This document shows positions 23,497 through 32,073 of a DNA stretch of 64,000 bases, in pieces. The notes under the pieces are model-generated. The model had not been told where the DNA came from. It searched no databases and was given only the letters and a program-made list of their open reading frames with translations. The stretch comes from Lactobacillus laiwuensis (GTDB lineage: Bacteria > Bacillota > Bacilli > Lactobacillales > Lactobacillaceae): assembly GCF_019972835.1 (NCBI RefSeq), contig NZ_BPPB01000001.1, positions 1 through 64,000 on the forward strand. The letters run 5' to 3'. Positions within the stretch are counted from its first letter, which is position 1. Every line of letters starts with the position of its first letter. A program made the translations under genes and the position numbers.

Positions 23497-25263
23497 ATGA
23501 AGAAAAGAAGTAAGCTTGCTTCTGCTGGCATTTTGAGTCTAGCCGCCATAATATTGGCAGCCTGTAATAAAAGTGCTAACAATAGTGATGACACTAAGAC
23601 AGTGAAAAAATTTCCTGTTGAAACTCCTAAAAAGAATGTTAAAGATGGTGGAACTGTGAAAGTTGCAGTTGTTACAGATACACCTTTTTCAGGTATTTTT
23701 TCACAAGAACTTTCCTCTGAAGATGTAGACTCAATGGTTGCAGCTCCCGGTCAAGAGACTTTATTCGATAGTGATGATCAATATGGTGTCACTGACAAAG
23801 GCCCAGCTACACGTAAATTAGACCCTAAGAAAAAGACAATCACAATCAATATTAAAAAGGGCGTCAAATGGTCTGATGGTAAACAGGTAGTAGCTAAAGA
23901 TTTTGAATATGCGTATGAGATTTTAGCTAACAAAGATACAGCTTGTCCGCGATATAGCAGCCAGTTTGAAGTCTTAAAGGGCTTAAAAGAATATCACGAA
24001 GGTAAAGCAAAAACTATTTCTGGTATTGAAATGCCTGACGGGGAAAATGGCCGTAAAATTGTTTTACACTGCTCAGCTTTAAATCCAAGTATGTCAAATG
24101 CTGGCAGTCGTTCGCTTTGGGAAGCAGTTGAACCTTATCATTATTTAAAAGATATTCCTTTTGCTAAATTAAAGTCTTCAGATAGGATCAGGAAGAATCC
24201 CTTATTTTTCGGACCGTTTAAGATTGAAAAACTAGTTAGAGGGCAATCTGCAACCTGGGTACCGAACAAATATTACTGGAGAGGGAAACCAAAATTAGAT
24301 AAAGTTGTTATTTCAGTGGTATCTCCTAATTCTGCTTCTCAAGCAATTAAAAGTCATAAATTTGATATTATTCCTGTAATTAATACCCAGTGGCCACAAG
24401 TTAAAAATACCAAAAACGTGAACTTCATTGCCCAAATCCCAATTGCTTATCATTATTTAGGCTTTAAAGTAGGAAAATGGGATGCTGAAAAGAGCAAGAA
24501 TGTCATGAATCCTAAAGCTAAGATGAATAATAAGGCTTTAAGACAGGCAATAGGTTATGCCATGAATGTTGATGCGGTTAATAAGCGTTATACATATGGT
24601 TTAACATTTAGGGTAAAAACTTTGGTTCCCGAAAAGTTTGGTGACTACTTTGATAAAACTGAGAAAGGATATAATTACGATTTAAAAAAGGCAAATCAAA
24701 TTCTGGATAAAGCGGGTTACAAGAAGAAAGGAAAGTGGCGCGTTCAGCCGAATGGCAAACCTTTGGTAATTCATTTTGCAGCTATGAGTGGAGATACCAC
24801 ACAGGAGCCAATAGTTCAAAACTACTTGCAACAATGGCATAAAGTCGGACTTAATGTGCAATTGTCCACGGGTCGTTTGATTGAACACAATTCTTTCTAC
24901 GATAAATTGCAACATGATAATAAGGGTGTCGATATGTATCTGGCTGGTTGGTCAACACCTACTGAGCCTTCGCCGCACCCATACTACAGTGAATCAGCAC
25001 CTTTTAACATGACTAGATTTGTAACAGCAAAAAATAATCAGCTTTTGAATGAAATAAATTCACAAAAGGCTTTTAATCATGATTATCGGGTTAAAAAGTT
25101 TCATGAATGGCAAAGATATATGAATGAGGAAGCTTATGTTATCCCAGTTGATAATTCCTATCAGATCTTTGCAGTTAATGACAAGATTTCTGGTTATTCG
25201 CTTAAGCCGTCAAAACAAAATAATAACCATCCTTTGTGGAATGAAGTAGGTTTTACTAAATAG
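23497..25263 (+). CDS. Oligopeptide ABC transporter substrate-binding lipoprotein (OppA type)
   Basis: An extracytoplasmic SBP_bac_5 protein of 588 residues. A lipoprotein signal ends with ILAAC (lipidated C23). The mature protein has typical peptide-binding features: VKWSDGKQVVAKDFEYA, an NPLFFGPFKIEK segment and the NPKAKMNNKALRQAIGYAMN block. It captures oligopeptides for an Opp permease, but no permease or ATPase gene is adjacent, so this is an orphan receptor. ATG 23497 is preferred over an upstream GTG at 23488 because it starts the basic signal MKKRSK. Its neighbour is a proline-type aminopeptidase. Confidence 0.9.
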   Translation: MKKRSKLASAGILSLAAIILAACNKSANNSDDTKTVKKFPVETPKKNVKDGGTVKVAVVTDTPFSGIFSQELSSEDVDSMVAAPGQETLFDSDDQYGVTDKGPATRKLDPKKKTITINIKKGVKWSDGKQVVAKDFEYAYEILANKDTACPRYSSQFEVLKGLKEYHEGKAKTISGIEMPDGENGRKIVLHCSALNPSMSNAGSRSLWEAVEPYHYLKDIPFAKLKSSDRIRKNPLFFGPFKIEKLVRGQSATWVPNKYYWRGKPKLDKVVISVVSPNSASQAIKSHKFDIIPVINTQWPQVKNTKNVNFIAQIPIAYHYLGFKVGKWDAEKSKNVMNPKAKMNNKALRQAIGYAMNVDAVNKRYTYGLTFRVKTLVPEKFGDYFDKTEKGYNYDLKKANQILDKAGYKKKGKWRVQPNGKPLVIHFAAMSGDTTQEPIVQNYLQQWHKVGLNVQLSTGRLIEHNSFYDKLQHDNKGVDMYLAGWSTPTEPSPHPYYSESAPFNMTRFVTAKNNQLLNEINSQKAFNHDYRVKKFHEWQRYMNEEAYVIPVDNSYQIFAVNDKISGYSLKPSKQNNNHPLWNEVGFTK

Positions 25264-25282
25264 AAAGAAGCTGTAAATTTTA

Positions 25283-26197
25283 ATGAGAACTGGAACAAAA
25301 ATTATAACTTTAGATAATGGCTATCATTTGTGGACAAGTACCCAAGGTGAAGGTGATATTCATTTATTGGCACTTCATGGAGGTCCTGGAGGAAATCATG
25401 AATATTGGGAAGACGCTGCTGATCAATTAGCAAAGCAGGGACTACATGTTCAAGTTACTATGTATGATCAATTAGGCTCTCTTTATTCAGATCAACCGGA
25501 TTATGATGATCCTGAAATTGCAGCCAAATATTTAACTTATGAATACTTCCTTGATGAAGTGGATGAAGTTCGCGCTAAGCTTGGTCTTGATAATTGCTAC
25601 TTGATTGGACAAAGTTGGGGTGGCTTGCTTGCACAAGAATATGCAGTGAAATATGGTCAACATTTAAAAGGGACTATTATTTCTTCCATGGTTGATGATA
25701 CTGATGACTATATTGAGTCAATTAACCGTCGTAGACAAGAAATTTTCTCACAATCAGAAATTGACTTTATGCGTGAATGTGAAGCAAACAATGACTATGA
25801 CAATAAACGCTACCAAGAGGATATTCAAATATTAAATATTAACTTTCTTGATCGGCGACAGCCATGTAAGCTATATCATATTAAGCGTATCGGTGGTTTG
25901 CCTGTATACCATGCCTTTCAAGGTGATAATGAATTTGTGGTAACTGGTAAATTAAAAGATTGGCATTTTAGAAAGTACTTAAAGGAAATCAAGATGCCAA
26001 CTCTTTTGACTTTTGGTGAAGAAGATACTATGCCTCTAGAGACCGCAAAGATTATGCAACGTGAAATTCCTAATTCACGCTTAGTTACTACACCGAATGC
26101 AGGACATCATCACATGGTTGATAATCCTGATGTTTACTATAAGCATGTAGCAGATTTTATTCGTGAAGTAGAAGCTGGTACTTTCGTGGGTGATTAA
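25283..26197 (+). CDS. pepI: Proline iminopeptidase (PepI-type alpha/beta hydrolase)
   Basis: A 304-residue intracellular peptidase of family S33 that releases N-terminal proline from short peptides. Key motifs are HGGPG (32-36, oxyanion hole), GQSWGG with nucleophile S111, and an aspartate-histidine pair in GEEDTM and NAGHHHM. The gene follows the peptide-binding lipoprotein by 19 bp, so uptake and breakdown of peptides may be co-expressed. The ATG has only a weak ribosome binding site (AGAAAGAAG). A terminator at 26242-26270 closes the pair. Confidence 0.9.
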   Translation: MRTGTKIITLDNGYHLWTSTQGEGDIHLLALHGGPGGNHEYWEDAADQLAKQGLHVQVTMYDQLGSLYSDQPDYDDPEIAAKYLTYEYFLDEVDEVRAKLGLDNCYLIGQSWGGLLAQEYAVKYGQHLKGTIISSMVDDTDDYIESINRRRQEIFSQSEIDFMRECEANNDYDNKRYQEDIQILNINFLDRRQPCKLYHIKRIGGLPVYHAFQGDNEFVVTGKLKDWHFRKYLKEIKMPTLLTFGEEDTMPLETAKIMQREIPNSRLVTTPNAGHHHMVDNPDVYYKHVADFIREVEAGTFVGD

Positions 26198-26241
26198 ATT
26201 CGCTTGTACAAACGATGAAATAAATGTAGTTAAAACAAAAG

Positions 26242-26270
26242 AAAACGTGAGTCGATTGATTCACGTTTTT
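26242..26270. terminator. Convergent terminator between pepI and the alf-type PTS operon
   Basis: AAAACGTGAGTC pairs with GATTCACGTTTT around a 4-nt loop, with one G-T pair. T-runs follow on both strands, so it serves the plus-strand pepI and the minus-strand PTS operon. Confidence 0.88.
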
Positions 26271-26307
26271 AACTTTTTGTTTAACTTCTACCTATTTTGA
26301 CTCATTT

Positions 26308-27129
26308 TTATTTACCAATTATTCCGAAGCCACCTAAAATAATTCCGACAATTAAAACAGTAATAATTAGTTTGGTTGAATTCATTTTCTTCTTGCCTAG
26401 AAGCCAATAACATACAGCAACTAATAACACTGGAACAAGGGATGGCATAATCTGGTCTAAAATTGTTTGTGCTTTTAAAATGACCTTTCCTGTTTTAAAG
26501 ACTATTGGTACATTTGCATTAACAACTGTTGGAATTAAGGCGCCCACAACTGTTACTCCAAGCAAAATGGCTGCATCAGTTAGTCTGTTTAATTTATTAC
26601 CTGCTGCATAAATTAATTTTTCACCTTGCGAATACCCTAAAGGAAGGAATGTAAAGCGTAAAAAAAGAACAATAAAGTTTACTATTAGCCAAATAATTGC
26701 ACCAATTGGATTCCCTTTTAGCCCCATATATGCCCCAATTGAACCGAAAATTGTTGGTAGAATAACGCCAAAAATTGTATCGCCAACACCAGCAAATGAA
26801 CCCATTAAACCAGCTTTCAAACCAGCAATTGCTTCTTCAGCTTTTCGACCTTCTTTTTCTTCAATGGCCATGTCCATACCAATTATAAAGCCACCAACAT
26901 ATGCATTTGTGTTAAAGAACTGGTTATGAAGTTTCATAATTGAAACACGATCATTTTTTTCAGGATATAGTTTTTGAATTGTTGGTAACATTGTGTAAAG
27001 ATATCCAGTCGACATCATTCGCTCATAGTTCCAACAGATTTGACTACTCCACAACCAACGCCAGTTTGCGCGGAATAAATCTTTCTTAGTTAATTTTTGA
27101 AAATTAGTCTTCGTATTCACCGAGTTCAT
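26308..27129 (-). CDS. alfG: PTS mannose-family IID component, alf-type system
   Basis: A 273-residue membrane protein. Family features are RANWRWLWSSQICWNYERMM near the N-terminus, GLKAGLMGSFAGVGDTIFG (about 108-126) and hydrophobic C-terminal segments. It forms the sugar channel with IIC. ATG 27129 is preferred over ATG 27135 because GGAGG (27142-27138) lies 8 nt upstream of the former and only 2 nt upstream of the latter. It overlaps the IIC gene by 26 bp. With IIAB and IIC, and a divergent fucosidase, it resembles alfEFG of L. casei, so the alf symbols are given by analogy. Confidence 0.85.
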   Translation of the reverse strand: MNSVNTKTNFQKLTKKDLFRANWRWLWSSQICWNYERMMSTGYLYTMLPTIQKLYPEKNDRVSIMKLHNQFFNTNAYVGGFIIGMDMAIEEKEGRKAEEAIAGLKAGLMGSFAGVGDTIFGVILPTIFGSIGAYMGLKGNPIGAIIWLIVNFIVLFLRFTFLPLGYSQGEKLIYAAGNKLNRLTDAAILLGVTVVGALIPTVVNANVPIVFKTGKVILKAQTILDQIMPSLVPVLLVAVCYWLLGKKKMNSTKLIITVLIVGIILGGFGIIGK

Positions 27130-27898
27130 TTTCATGTCCTCCTTCAGTTTGATTAATTGGTTCTTCTTTAGTTTTACTTTGCTTGTAATAGATTATTGCC
27201 ATAGCGACACCGATAATTGCCACACCCAGTATTGGCACCTTGATATATGCTGCTAAAAAGAAACCAATTAATAGGTAAGCGATAAAACGTTTAGTAGGTA
27301 AGAATCTAAGTAAAATTGCAATTCCGACTACTGGTAAAATTCCACCGGCTGCGGATAAGCCATTAGTTAGCCATTGAGGCATAGAGTTAACTACAACCTG
27401 AATTGTGTTTTTACCAACTAATAACATCAAAAGTACAGGTAGTGCACGTGATAATCCCCAAGGAAACATCCCGTAGATAATATTATGGGCAACGCCTTTT
27501 TCGTTATCTTCTTCAATCATCTTATCTACTCGATGTAAAAAGAATGTATTAGTGAAACGGGCCAGAACATCTAATTGAACCATTAAAAGGCCGACAGGAA
27601 CTGCTAGACCAATTGCAAAGCTAACACCTTTGTTACTCATAACTGCATAGGCAGTGCCGACAATAGCTCCAGTCATGAAGTCTGGCATACTAGCACCGCC
27701 ATAAGTACCGACACCCAACACCATTAATTGAAGCGTTGCGCCCACAACTAAGCCTGTTTTTATATCACCCATAATAAGTCCAGCTACAAGACCTATTAAG
27801 AGTGGATAATTACATAGTATTGCAACTGTCAGTTGGTCAATGATCATCCAAAAAGCAAGTGCTGTTAATAGTAAAATTTGCCACCATGTGATTGCCAT
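27104..27898 (-). CDS. alfF: PTS mannose-family IIC component, alf-type system
   Basis: A 264-residue integral membrane protein of the IIC family with several hydrophobic helices and the block GDIKTGLVVGATLQLMVLG (about 44-62), followed by GASMPDF. The C-terminal tail after about residue 240 is hydrophilic and overlaps the IID gene. Partners are IIAB upstream (1 bp gap) and IID downstream. Substrate is inferred from the divergent fucosidase to be a fucosylated GlcNAc disaccharide. Confidence 0.87.
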   Translation of the reverse strand: MAITWWQILLLTALAFWMIIDQLTVAILCNYPLLIGLVAGLIMGDIKTGLVVGATLQLMVLGVGTYGGASMPDFMTGAIVGTAYAVMSNKGVSFAIGLAVPVGLLMVQLDVLARFTNTFFLHRVDKMIEEDNEKGVAHNIIYGMFPWGLSRALPVLLMLLVGKNTIQVVVNSMPQWLTNGLSAAGGILPVVGIAILLRFLPTKRFIAYLLIGFFLAAYIKVPILGVAIIGVAMAIIYYKQSKTKEEPINQTEGGHENELGEYED

Positions 27899-27899
27899 T

Positions 27900-28811
27900 T
27901 TAGTTCTCCTTCTTATTTAACATTGAAATAAATGGCTCTTTTTTTTCGTTTGGAACCATTTGATGATAAAATTCAATTCCTTTTTCTGCCATCTGATTAA
28001 AGGTAGCAGTGTCCTCGTCAGTAACAGCAACACTTTTAGCAACTTGACGCGCTCCCTGAGACATTGACATGTTACCAACATTTACTGCCGGAAGCTTAAC
28101 ACCAGCAGATACTAGCTGTTCCAGGATTTGCGGCTTTTTAACGAGTAAAAGAACTCTTTGACCATTGTATTGTCCACTATTGATTCGTTCTGCAGCTCCC
28201 TTAGCTGTAAGAATACTTAAGTGAATCCCTGCTGGAACAGCTGTTTTTAATGTTGCCTTTTGTACCTTACTGGTAACGATTTGATCGTCAACTACCATAA
28301 TTCTCGACGTATTAAGGCTTCTAGTCCACATGGTAGCAACTTGACCATGAATTAAGCGCGAATCAATTCTTACATTGACTAGAGGATTACTAGTGTTTAC
28401 AGGAACAGTTTCTTTATTTGGCGCTGCGGACTGCTTTTTAGGTTTCTTTTTGATATTTTCTTCCATTAATTCAATTGTTTGACTGAGTGCCTCTTCAGCA
28501 GGAGTTCCTGTTGCAAGTGATAAGGTCAACATAAGGGAAAGACCGGAATATAGTTTGACGTCAGGATGTTCTGCAATAAAAGTATTTGCTGCGTTTGCTG
28601 GTGTCCCATTTGGAATATCAACCAAAATTACGACTTCCTCAGCAGAATCTTGTCTTTTCTGATAAATATCTTCATAGCATTTGATAACATCATCAATGCC
28701 CATCGGATCTTTAAAAGAAACTGTTGCGAAATTAGTTAATTCTCCTGTAATCATTTCACAGCTCTTAAGCGTTTGTTTTGCATAGTCACCATGACTTGCT
28801 AAGATATACAT
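27900..28811 (-). CDS. alfE: PTS mannose-family IIAB component, alf-type system
   Basis: A cytoplasmic two-domain phosphocarrier of 303 residues. The IIA domain (1-118) holds phosphorylated H7 in ILASHGDYA and the IIB domain (145-303) holds H155 in DSRLIHGQV; a proline/lysine-rich linker joins them. ATG 28811 is preferred to an in-frame TTG at 28832 because GGAGAG stands about 9 nt upstream. Phosphate flows from HPr through both domains to the imported sugar. This IIA domain could also feed the IIA-less PTS at 1361-3412, though such cross-talk is not shown. Confidence 0.88.
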   Translation of the reverse strand: MYILASHGDYAKQTLKSCEMITGELTNFATVSFKDPMGIDDVIKCYEDIYQKRQDSAEEVVILVDIPNGTPANAANTFIAEHPDVKLYSGLSLMLTLSLATGTPAEEALSQTIELMEENIKKKPKKQSAAPNKETVPVNTSNPLVNVRIDSRLIHGQVATMWTRSLNTSRIMVVDDQIVTSKVQKATLKTAVPAGIHLSILTAKGAAERINSGQYNGQRVLLLVKKPQILEQLVSAGVKLPAVNVGNMSMSQGARQVAKSVAVTDEDTATFNQMAEKGIEFYHQMVPNEKKEPFISMLNKKEN

Positions 28812-28830
28812 ATAAAAATCACTCTCCTTC

Positions 28831-28845
28831 AACTTAATGTGTTAA
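28831..28845. promoter_or_regulatory. Operator copy 1 of the alf-type cluster
   Basis: AACTTAATGTGTTAA is a perfect 15-bp match to the copy at 28950-28964 and is part of a TTAAC-N7-GTTAA-type dyad. It lies just upstream of the PTS IIAB gene. A GntR regulator encoded beside the cluster is the probable ligand. Confidence 0.65.
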
Positions 28846-28875
28846 TTTGGTTACAAGATAAATGTTAATTCTAAA

Positions 28876-28889
28876 TGAAAGCAATTGCA
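28876..28889 (+). promoter_or_regulatory. Weak cre-like site in the alf intergenic region
   Basis: TGAAAGCAATTGCA matches 12 of 14 cre positions but lacks the central CG. It lies between the two operator copies, where CcpA could repress both divergent units. The match is only suggestive. Confidence 0.35.
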
Positions 28890-28949
28890 ATAGCTTAATA
28901 ACAATATTTTATTAAAAGAAGCTATGGACTTTTATATTTCTTAGTGTTT

Positions 28950-28964
28950 AACTTAATGTGTTAA
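28950..28964. promoter_or_regulatory. Operator copy 2 of the alf-type cluster
   Basis: A second AACTTAATGTGTTAA, extended here to TTAACTTAATGTGTTAA, lies 28 bp before the fucosidase start. The two copies are 119 bp apart start to start, one near each divergent unit, which would let one repressor control both sides, possibly through a loop. Confidence 0.65.
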
Positions 28965-28992
28965 ATACTGAAATAGATTGGGAGGAATAAAA

Positions 28993-30237
28993 ATGGTAGA
29001 AGCTTTGGCTAGAATCAAACAATATGAAGATTTGGGGTTAGGCTTATTCATTCATTGGGGATTATATTCGCAATTAGAAGTCGGAGAGTGGACAGAATAT
29101 ATCCATCATCGAGATAAAGCAGCGTATGAACACTTAATTAACAACTTTTCTGCTAAAGATTTTAATGCCGAGCAAATTGTTCTGTCTGCTAAAAAAATGG
29201 GTGCTAAGTATATTGTTTTGACAACCAAGCACCACGAAGGTTTTTTCTTGTATGATACCCAGGGGTTATCTGAGTTTGATGCAAAGCACAGTCCTGCCCA
29301 TAGAGATTTGATTCAAGAATTTATTGATGCCTGCCATAAATATAATGTTCAACCTTTTTTATACATGGCGACATATGATTGGCATAATGAACTGTATGAA
29401 ACTGACTTCAATAAGTATTTAGATTATCTATTAAAATCTGTTGAAATTTTGTGCAAGAATTACGGTTCAATTGGAGGATTTTGGTTTGATGGTGATTGGA
29501 ATAAAAAAAAGGCTGATTGGAAATTAGACCGTTTATACGGAACAATCAGAAAATATCAGCCTAACGCAATAATTGTTAACAATACAGGCTTAAAAAACAG
29601 AGGAAAGATAAGTAATCCAGAAATTGATGTTGTGACATATGAGCGGAAAACACCAGATCAAGTTAATCATGGTTTCCAAGATAAATATGTCGCAGGAGAA
29701 GCCTCAGTAACAATGAATAGACACTGGGGCTATGCCAGAGATGACTTAAACTTCAAATCTACAAAAGAGCTAATTGAAAATATTGTTCATGCTCGTGGCA
29801 TCGGGGCTAACATTTTACTTAACATTGGCTTAACGGGAACTGGACAAATTCCGCTAATGAATCAAGCGGTTATGGAGCAAATCGGTAAATGGACAAAGAT
29901 GGCGGGGCAAAGTATTTATACTTCACGGCCTTCTTCCGAAATCAAGGCGAGTGGAAATGATAAAGATATCGCCCTGATAGATGAAAATATTCTATATTTA
30001 TTTTTACATGATTTAGAAATTGTTGGCGATGATAATGTAGTTTTAGGCGGAGAAGGTATTAATTTACGTTCATTTAGTGGTATATTCAAACAGATAGAAA
30101 AAATAACTTGGCTAGATGATCAAAAAGAACTTCCTTTTATGCAAGATGTTGATAGAGGAGCGCTTACGGTGGACATAGGTGGATACACTTATGGGACAGA
30201 TTGGTGTGTAAGAATAGCCAAGGTTTCCTTTAAATAA
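28993..30237 (+). CDS. alfB: Alpha-L-fucosidase, family GH29, intracellular
   Basis: A 414-residue glycoside hydrolase with no signal peptide. GH29 text includes FIHWGLYS (19-26), LTTKHHEGFFLYDT (76-89), a nucleophile aspartate in FWFDGDW (D166) and the block ANILLNIG near residue 270. It should hydrolyse fucosyl-GlcNAc-type substrates after PTS uptake. The arrangement beside PTS IIAB/IIC/IID and a GntR gene matches the L. casei alf cluster, where AlfB acts on fucosyl-alpha-1,3-GlcNAc. ATG 28993 is chosen over the upstream start at 28978 because GGGAGG (28980-28985) precedes it. Confidence 0.9.
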   Translation: MVEALARIKQYEDLGLGLFIHWGLYSQLEVGEWTEYIHHRDKAAYEHLINNFSAKDFNAEQIVLSAKKMGAKYIVLTTKHHEGFFLYDTQGLSEFDAKHSPAHRDLIQEFIDACHKYNVQPFLYMATYDWHNELYETDFNKYLDYLLKSVEILCKNYGSIGGFWFDGDWNKKKADWKLDRLYGTIRKYQPNAIIVNNTGLKNRGKISNPEIDVVTYERKTPDQVNHGFQDKYVAGEASVTMNRHWGYARDDLNFKSTKELIENIVHARGIGANILLNIGLTGTGQIPLMNQAVMEQIGKWTKMAGQSIYTSRPSSEIKASGNDKDIALIDENILYLFLHDLEIVGDDNVVLGGEGINLRSFSGIFKQIEKITWLDDQKELPFMQDVDRGALTVDIGGYTYGTDWCVRIAKVSFK

Positions 30238-30251
30238 AGTCGGTGAAATTG

Positions 30252-30968
30252 ATGTCAAAATATCAAGATATAGTTTTAAAATTGGTTGAAAAGTTAGATA
30301 ATGGATGGTTAAATCCTGGTGATCGTTTCTATAGTGAAGCAGAAATTAGTCGAATTTATCATGTTAGCTCTACGACTGCAGTAAAAGTTCTAAATACCTT
30401 GGAACAACAAAATAAGGTAACTCGAGTCCAAGGGAGTGGTACTTTTGTAGCAAAAGAAGCACATAAGCAGGTTGCAATGCTCACGGATTTGAACTTGGCT
30501 GAGGGGCAAACTGAAAGTGTTAAGGTCCTTTCAGCTAAAATAGGTAGCGAAAAAGAAGTGTTACGTAAACTTCATCTTAAAGCAATTAACAATTATCTTG
30601 AAGTAAGGCGTTTGCGGTATATTGGAAAAAAGATAAGTCAATATTCAATTAGCTACCTAAATCCTAATTATTTAAATACGGACGATGTGGACAATTTATC
30701 ATCATTTAATTCAATCTACCAAAAAGTTAGAGATGATTCAAAAATTGATCCCTTTGAATTACCATTTAGGCAAAAAAACTGGGCTAAAACTGTTGCAAAT
30801 AAAGAAATTTTGAAATATTTTACCCAAAAGCCAACTCAGCTTTTTATTTATCAGGAACGTGAGACTTATTTACCATTAGTTTCTGGTGAATTACTAGAAT
30901 ATGCAATTAGCTATAAGCTACCTGAATATTGGGGTTATGAGGCAACAGCAACTGCCTACCGTCAGTAA
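30252..30968 (+). CDS. alfR: GntR-family transcriptional regulator of the alf-type cluster
   Basis: A 238-residue regulator with an N-terminal GntR winged helix (FYSEAEISRIYHVSSTTAVK, about 27-46) and the motif RVQGSGTFVAKE, followed by a UTRA-like ligand domain. It is downstream of the fucosidase gene with a gap of 14 bp and probably represses that gene and the divergent PTS, by analogy with AlfR. ATG 30252 follows GGTGA at optimal distance and is preferred to GTG 30243. The two 15-bp repeats are the best operator candidates. Confidence 0.86.
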   Translation: MSKYQDIVLKLVEKLDNGWLNPGDRFYSEAEISRIYHVSSTTAVKVLNTLEQQNKVTRVQGSGTFVAKEAHKQVAMLTDLNLAEGQTESVKVLSAKIGSEKEVLRKLHLKAINNYLEVRRLRYIGKKISQYSISYLNPNYLNTDDVDNLSSFNSIYQKVRDDSKIDPFELPFRQKNWAKTVANKEILKYFTQKPTQLFIYQERETYLPLVSGELLEYAISYKLPEYWGYEATATAYRQ

Positions 30969-30986
30969 GTTAACACTAGGTCAATT

Positions 30987-31128
30987 AAAAAAAGTGTCTG
31001 GGAAAAAAGTGCTCTTTGAAGTTAAATTAAAAAATTTACAATTTAAAAAGACCGACAAATTAACGTTTTATTGACGTGATTTGTCAGCCTTTTTAGTTAG
31101 GTTAGAGTTTTTTCCCAGACTCTTTTTT
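30987..31128. repeat. Nested inverted repeat with hairpin, between alfR and the pseudouridine synthase gene
   Basis: The left arm (30987-31008) contains GTGTCTGGGAAAAAA and the right arm (31108-31128) contains TTTTTTCCCAGACTC; the arms match over about 20 bp with one mismatch. Inside, AAAAAG plus GACAAAT (31045-31060) and ATTTGTC plus CTTTTT (31079-31094) form a second hairpin with mismatches. The element can act as a bidirectional terminator for the convergent genes. Its nested, symmetric form also resembles a mobile or repetitive intergenic element. The right arm lies inside the last codons of the minus-strand gene. Confidence 0.65.
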
Positions 31129-31989
31129 AATTAAAGGTATATTTTCATCTGGTAATTTCACTTTCAGTTTATCTAATGTAAAAGGTTTTTGTAGCGAAAT
31201 TTGATACGCAGTTAAATGCAAAAATTGTTCATTTTTAAAGTCGGGGTTATACAGTGGATCTCCCACAATTGGGCAGTCAATCGCAGCCAAATGAACCCTA
31301 ATTTGGTGTGTTCTTCCTGTTTCTAATTCTAATTTAACTAAAGCAGTATTGTTGTCTAAATACTTTAAAATCTGATAATGTGTGATTGACTTTAGACCAT
31401 TGCTTATTATCTTGCGTTTGCGCTGATCAAGTGGATCATGACCGATTGCTAAATCGATTGTTCCTCTGCTAGCTATCGGTTCATTAACATTGATCACAGC
31501 TAAATATTCTCGGTGAAAAAGTTTACTGGTTAATTCGCGATTCAAAATAGGAACAACAGCTGGGGTTTTGGCAACCAGTAGCAGACCACTGGTTAACATG
31601 TCTAACCGATGTACAATAAAAGGGGAAAATCCTAAATAGGTGGTACAATCATTCAAAGCTGTATTAGTTTCATTTGAATTAGGATGCGTCTTTTGTCCTG
31701 CAGGTTTATTTATAATTAAGAGATTGTCATCTTCATAAATCACTTCAGGATTTTTACCACTTGCTGGATAAGTATGTTGCTTACTTTCAACGTGATTGAG
31801 CCAGAGTTCGACTTTATCCTTTGGTTTTACTTTTTGATTAAAATGATAGTATCTGCCATTAATCAGTACTTTTCGTTCAACGCGTAAAAAATGACGCCAT
31901 TTTCTCGGAATGAGTAATAGACGTAATAAATTATTTACAGAACACGGATTGAGATTTTGGGGAAAGGTAAAGGTAAAATAATAGCTCAT
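31102..31989 (-). CDS. RluA-family 23S rRNA/tRNA pseudouridine synthase
   Basis: A 295-residue RNA-modifying enzyme. An N-terminal S4-like region (about 20-72) is followed by the catalytic domain with IVHRLDMLTSGLLLVAKT (about 124-141), where the aspartate of HRLD is the active-site residue, and RTHQIRVHLA (about 223-232). It isomerises uridine to pseudouridine in RNA; the target cannot be determined. The last residues (KKESGKKL) are encoded by the right arm of the inverted repeat at 30987-31128. It stands alone on the minus strand. Confidence 0.92.
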   Translation of the reverse strand: MSYYFTFTFPQNLNPCSVNNLLRLLLIPRKWRHFLRVERKVLINGRYYHFNQKVKPKDKVELWLNHVESKQHTYPASGKNPEVIYEDDNLLIINKPAGQKTHPNSNETNTALNDCTTYLGFSPFIVHRLDMLTSGLLLVAKTPAVVPILNRELTSKLFHREYLAVINVNEPIASRGTIDLAIGHDPLDQRKRKIISNGLKSITHYQILKYLDNNTALVKLELETGRTHQIRVHLAAIDCPIVGDPLYNPDFKNEQFLHLTAYQISLQKPFTLDKLKVKLPDENIPLIKKESGKKL

Positions 31990-32073
31990 AAATATTTGTT
32001 AAATCTTTTTGAAAATAAAGGTAATTTCCTTTAATATGATACAATTTTAGTTGTTTCTAAAGGAGCAGATAAA

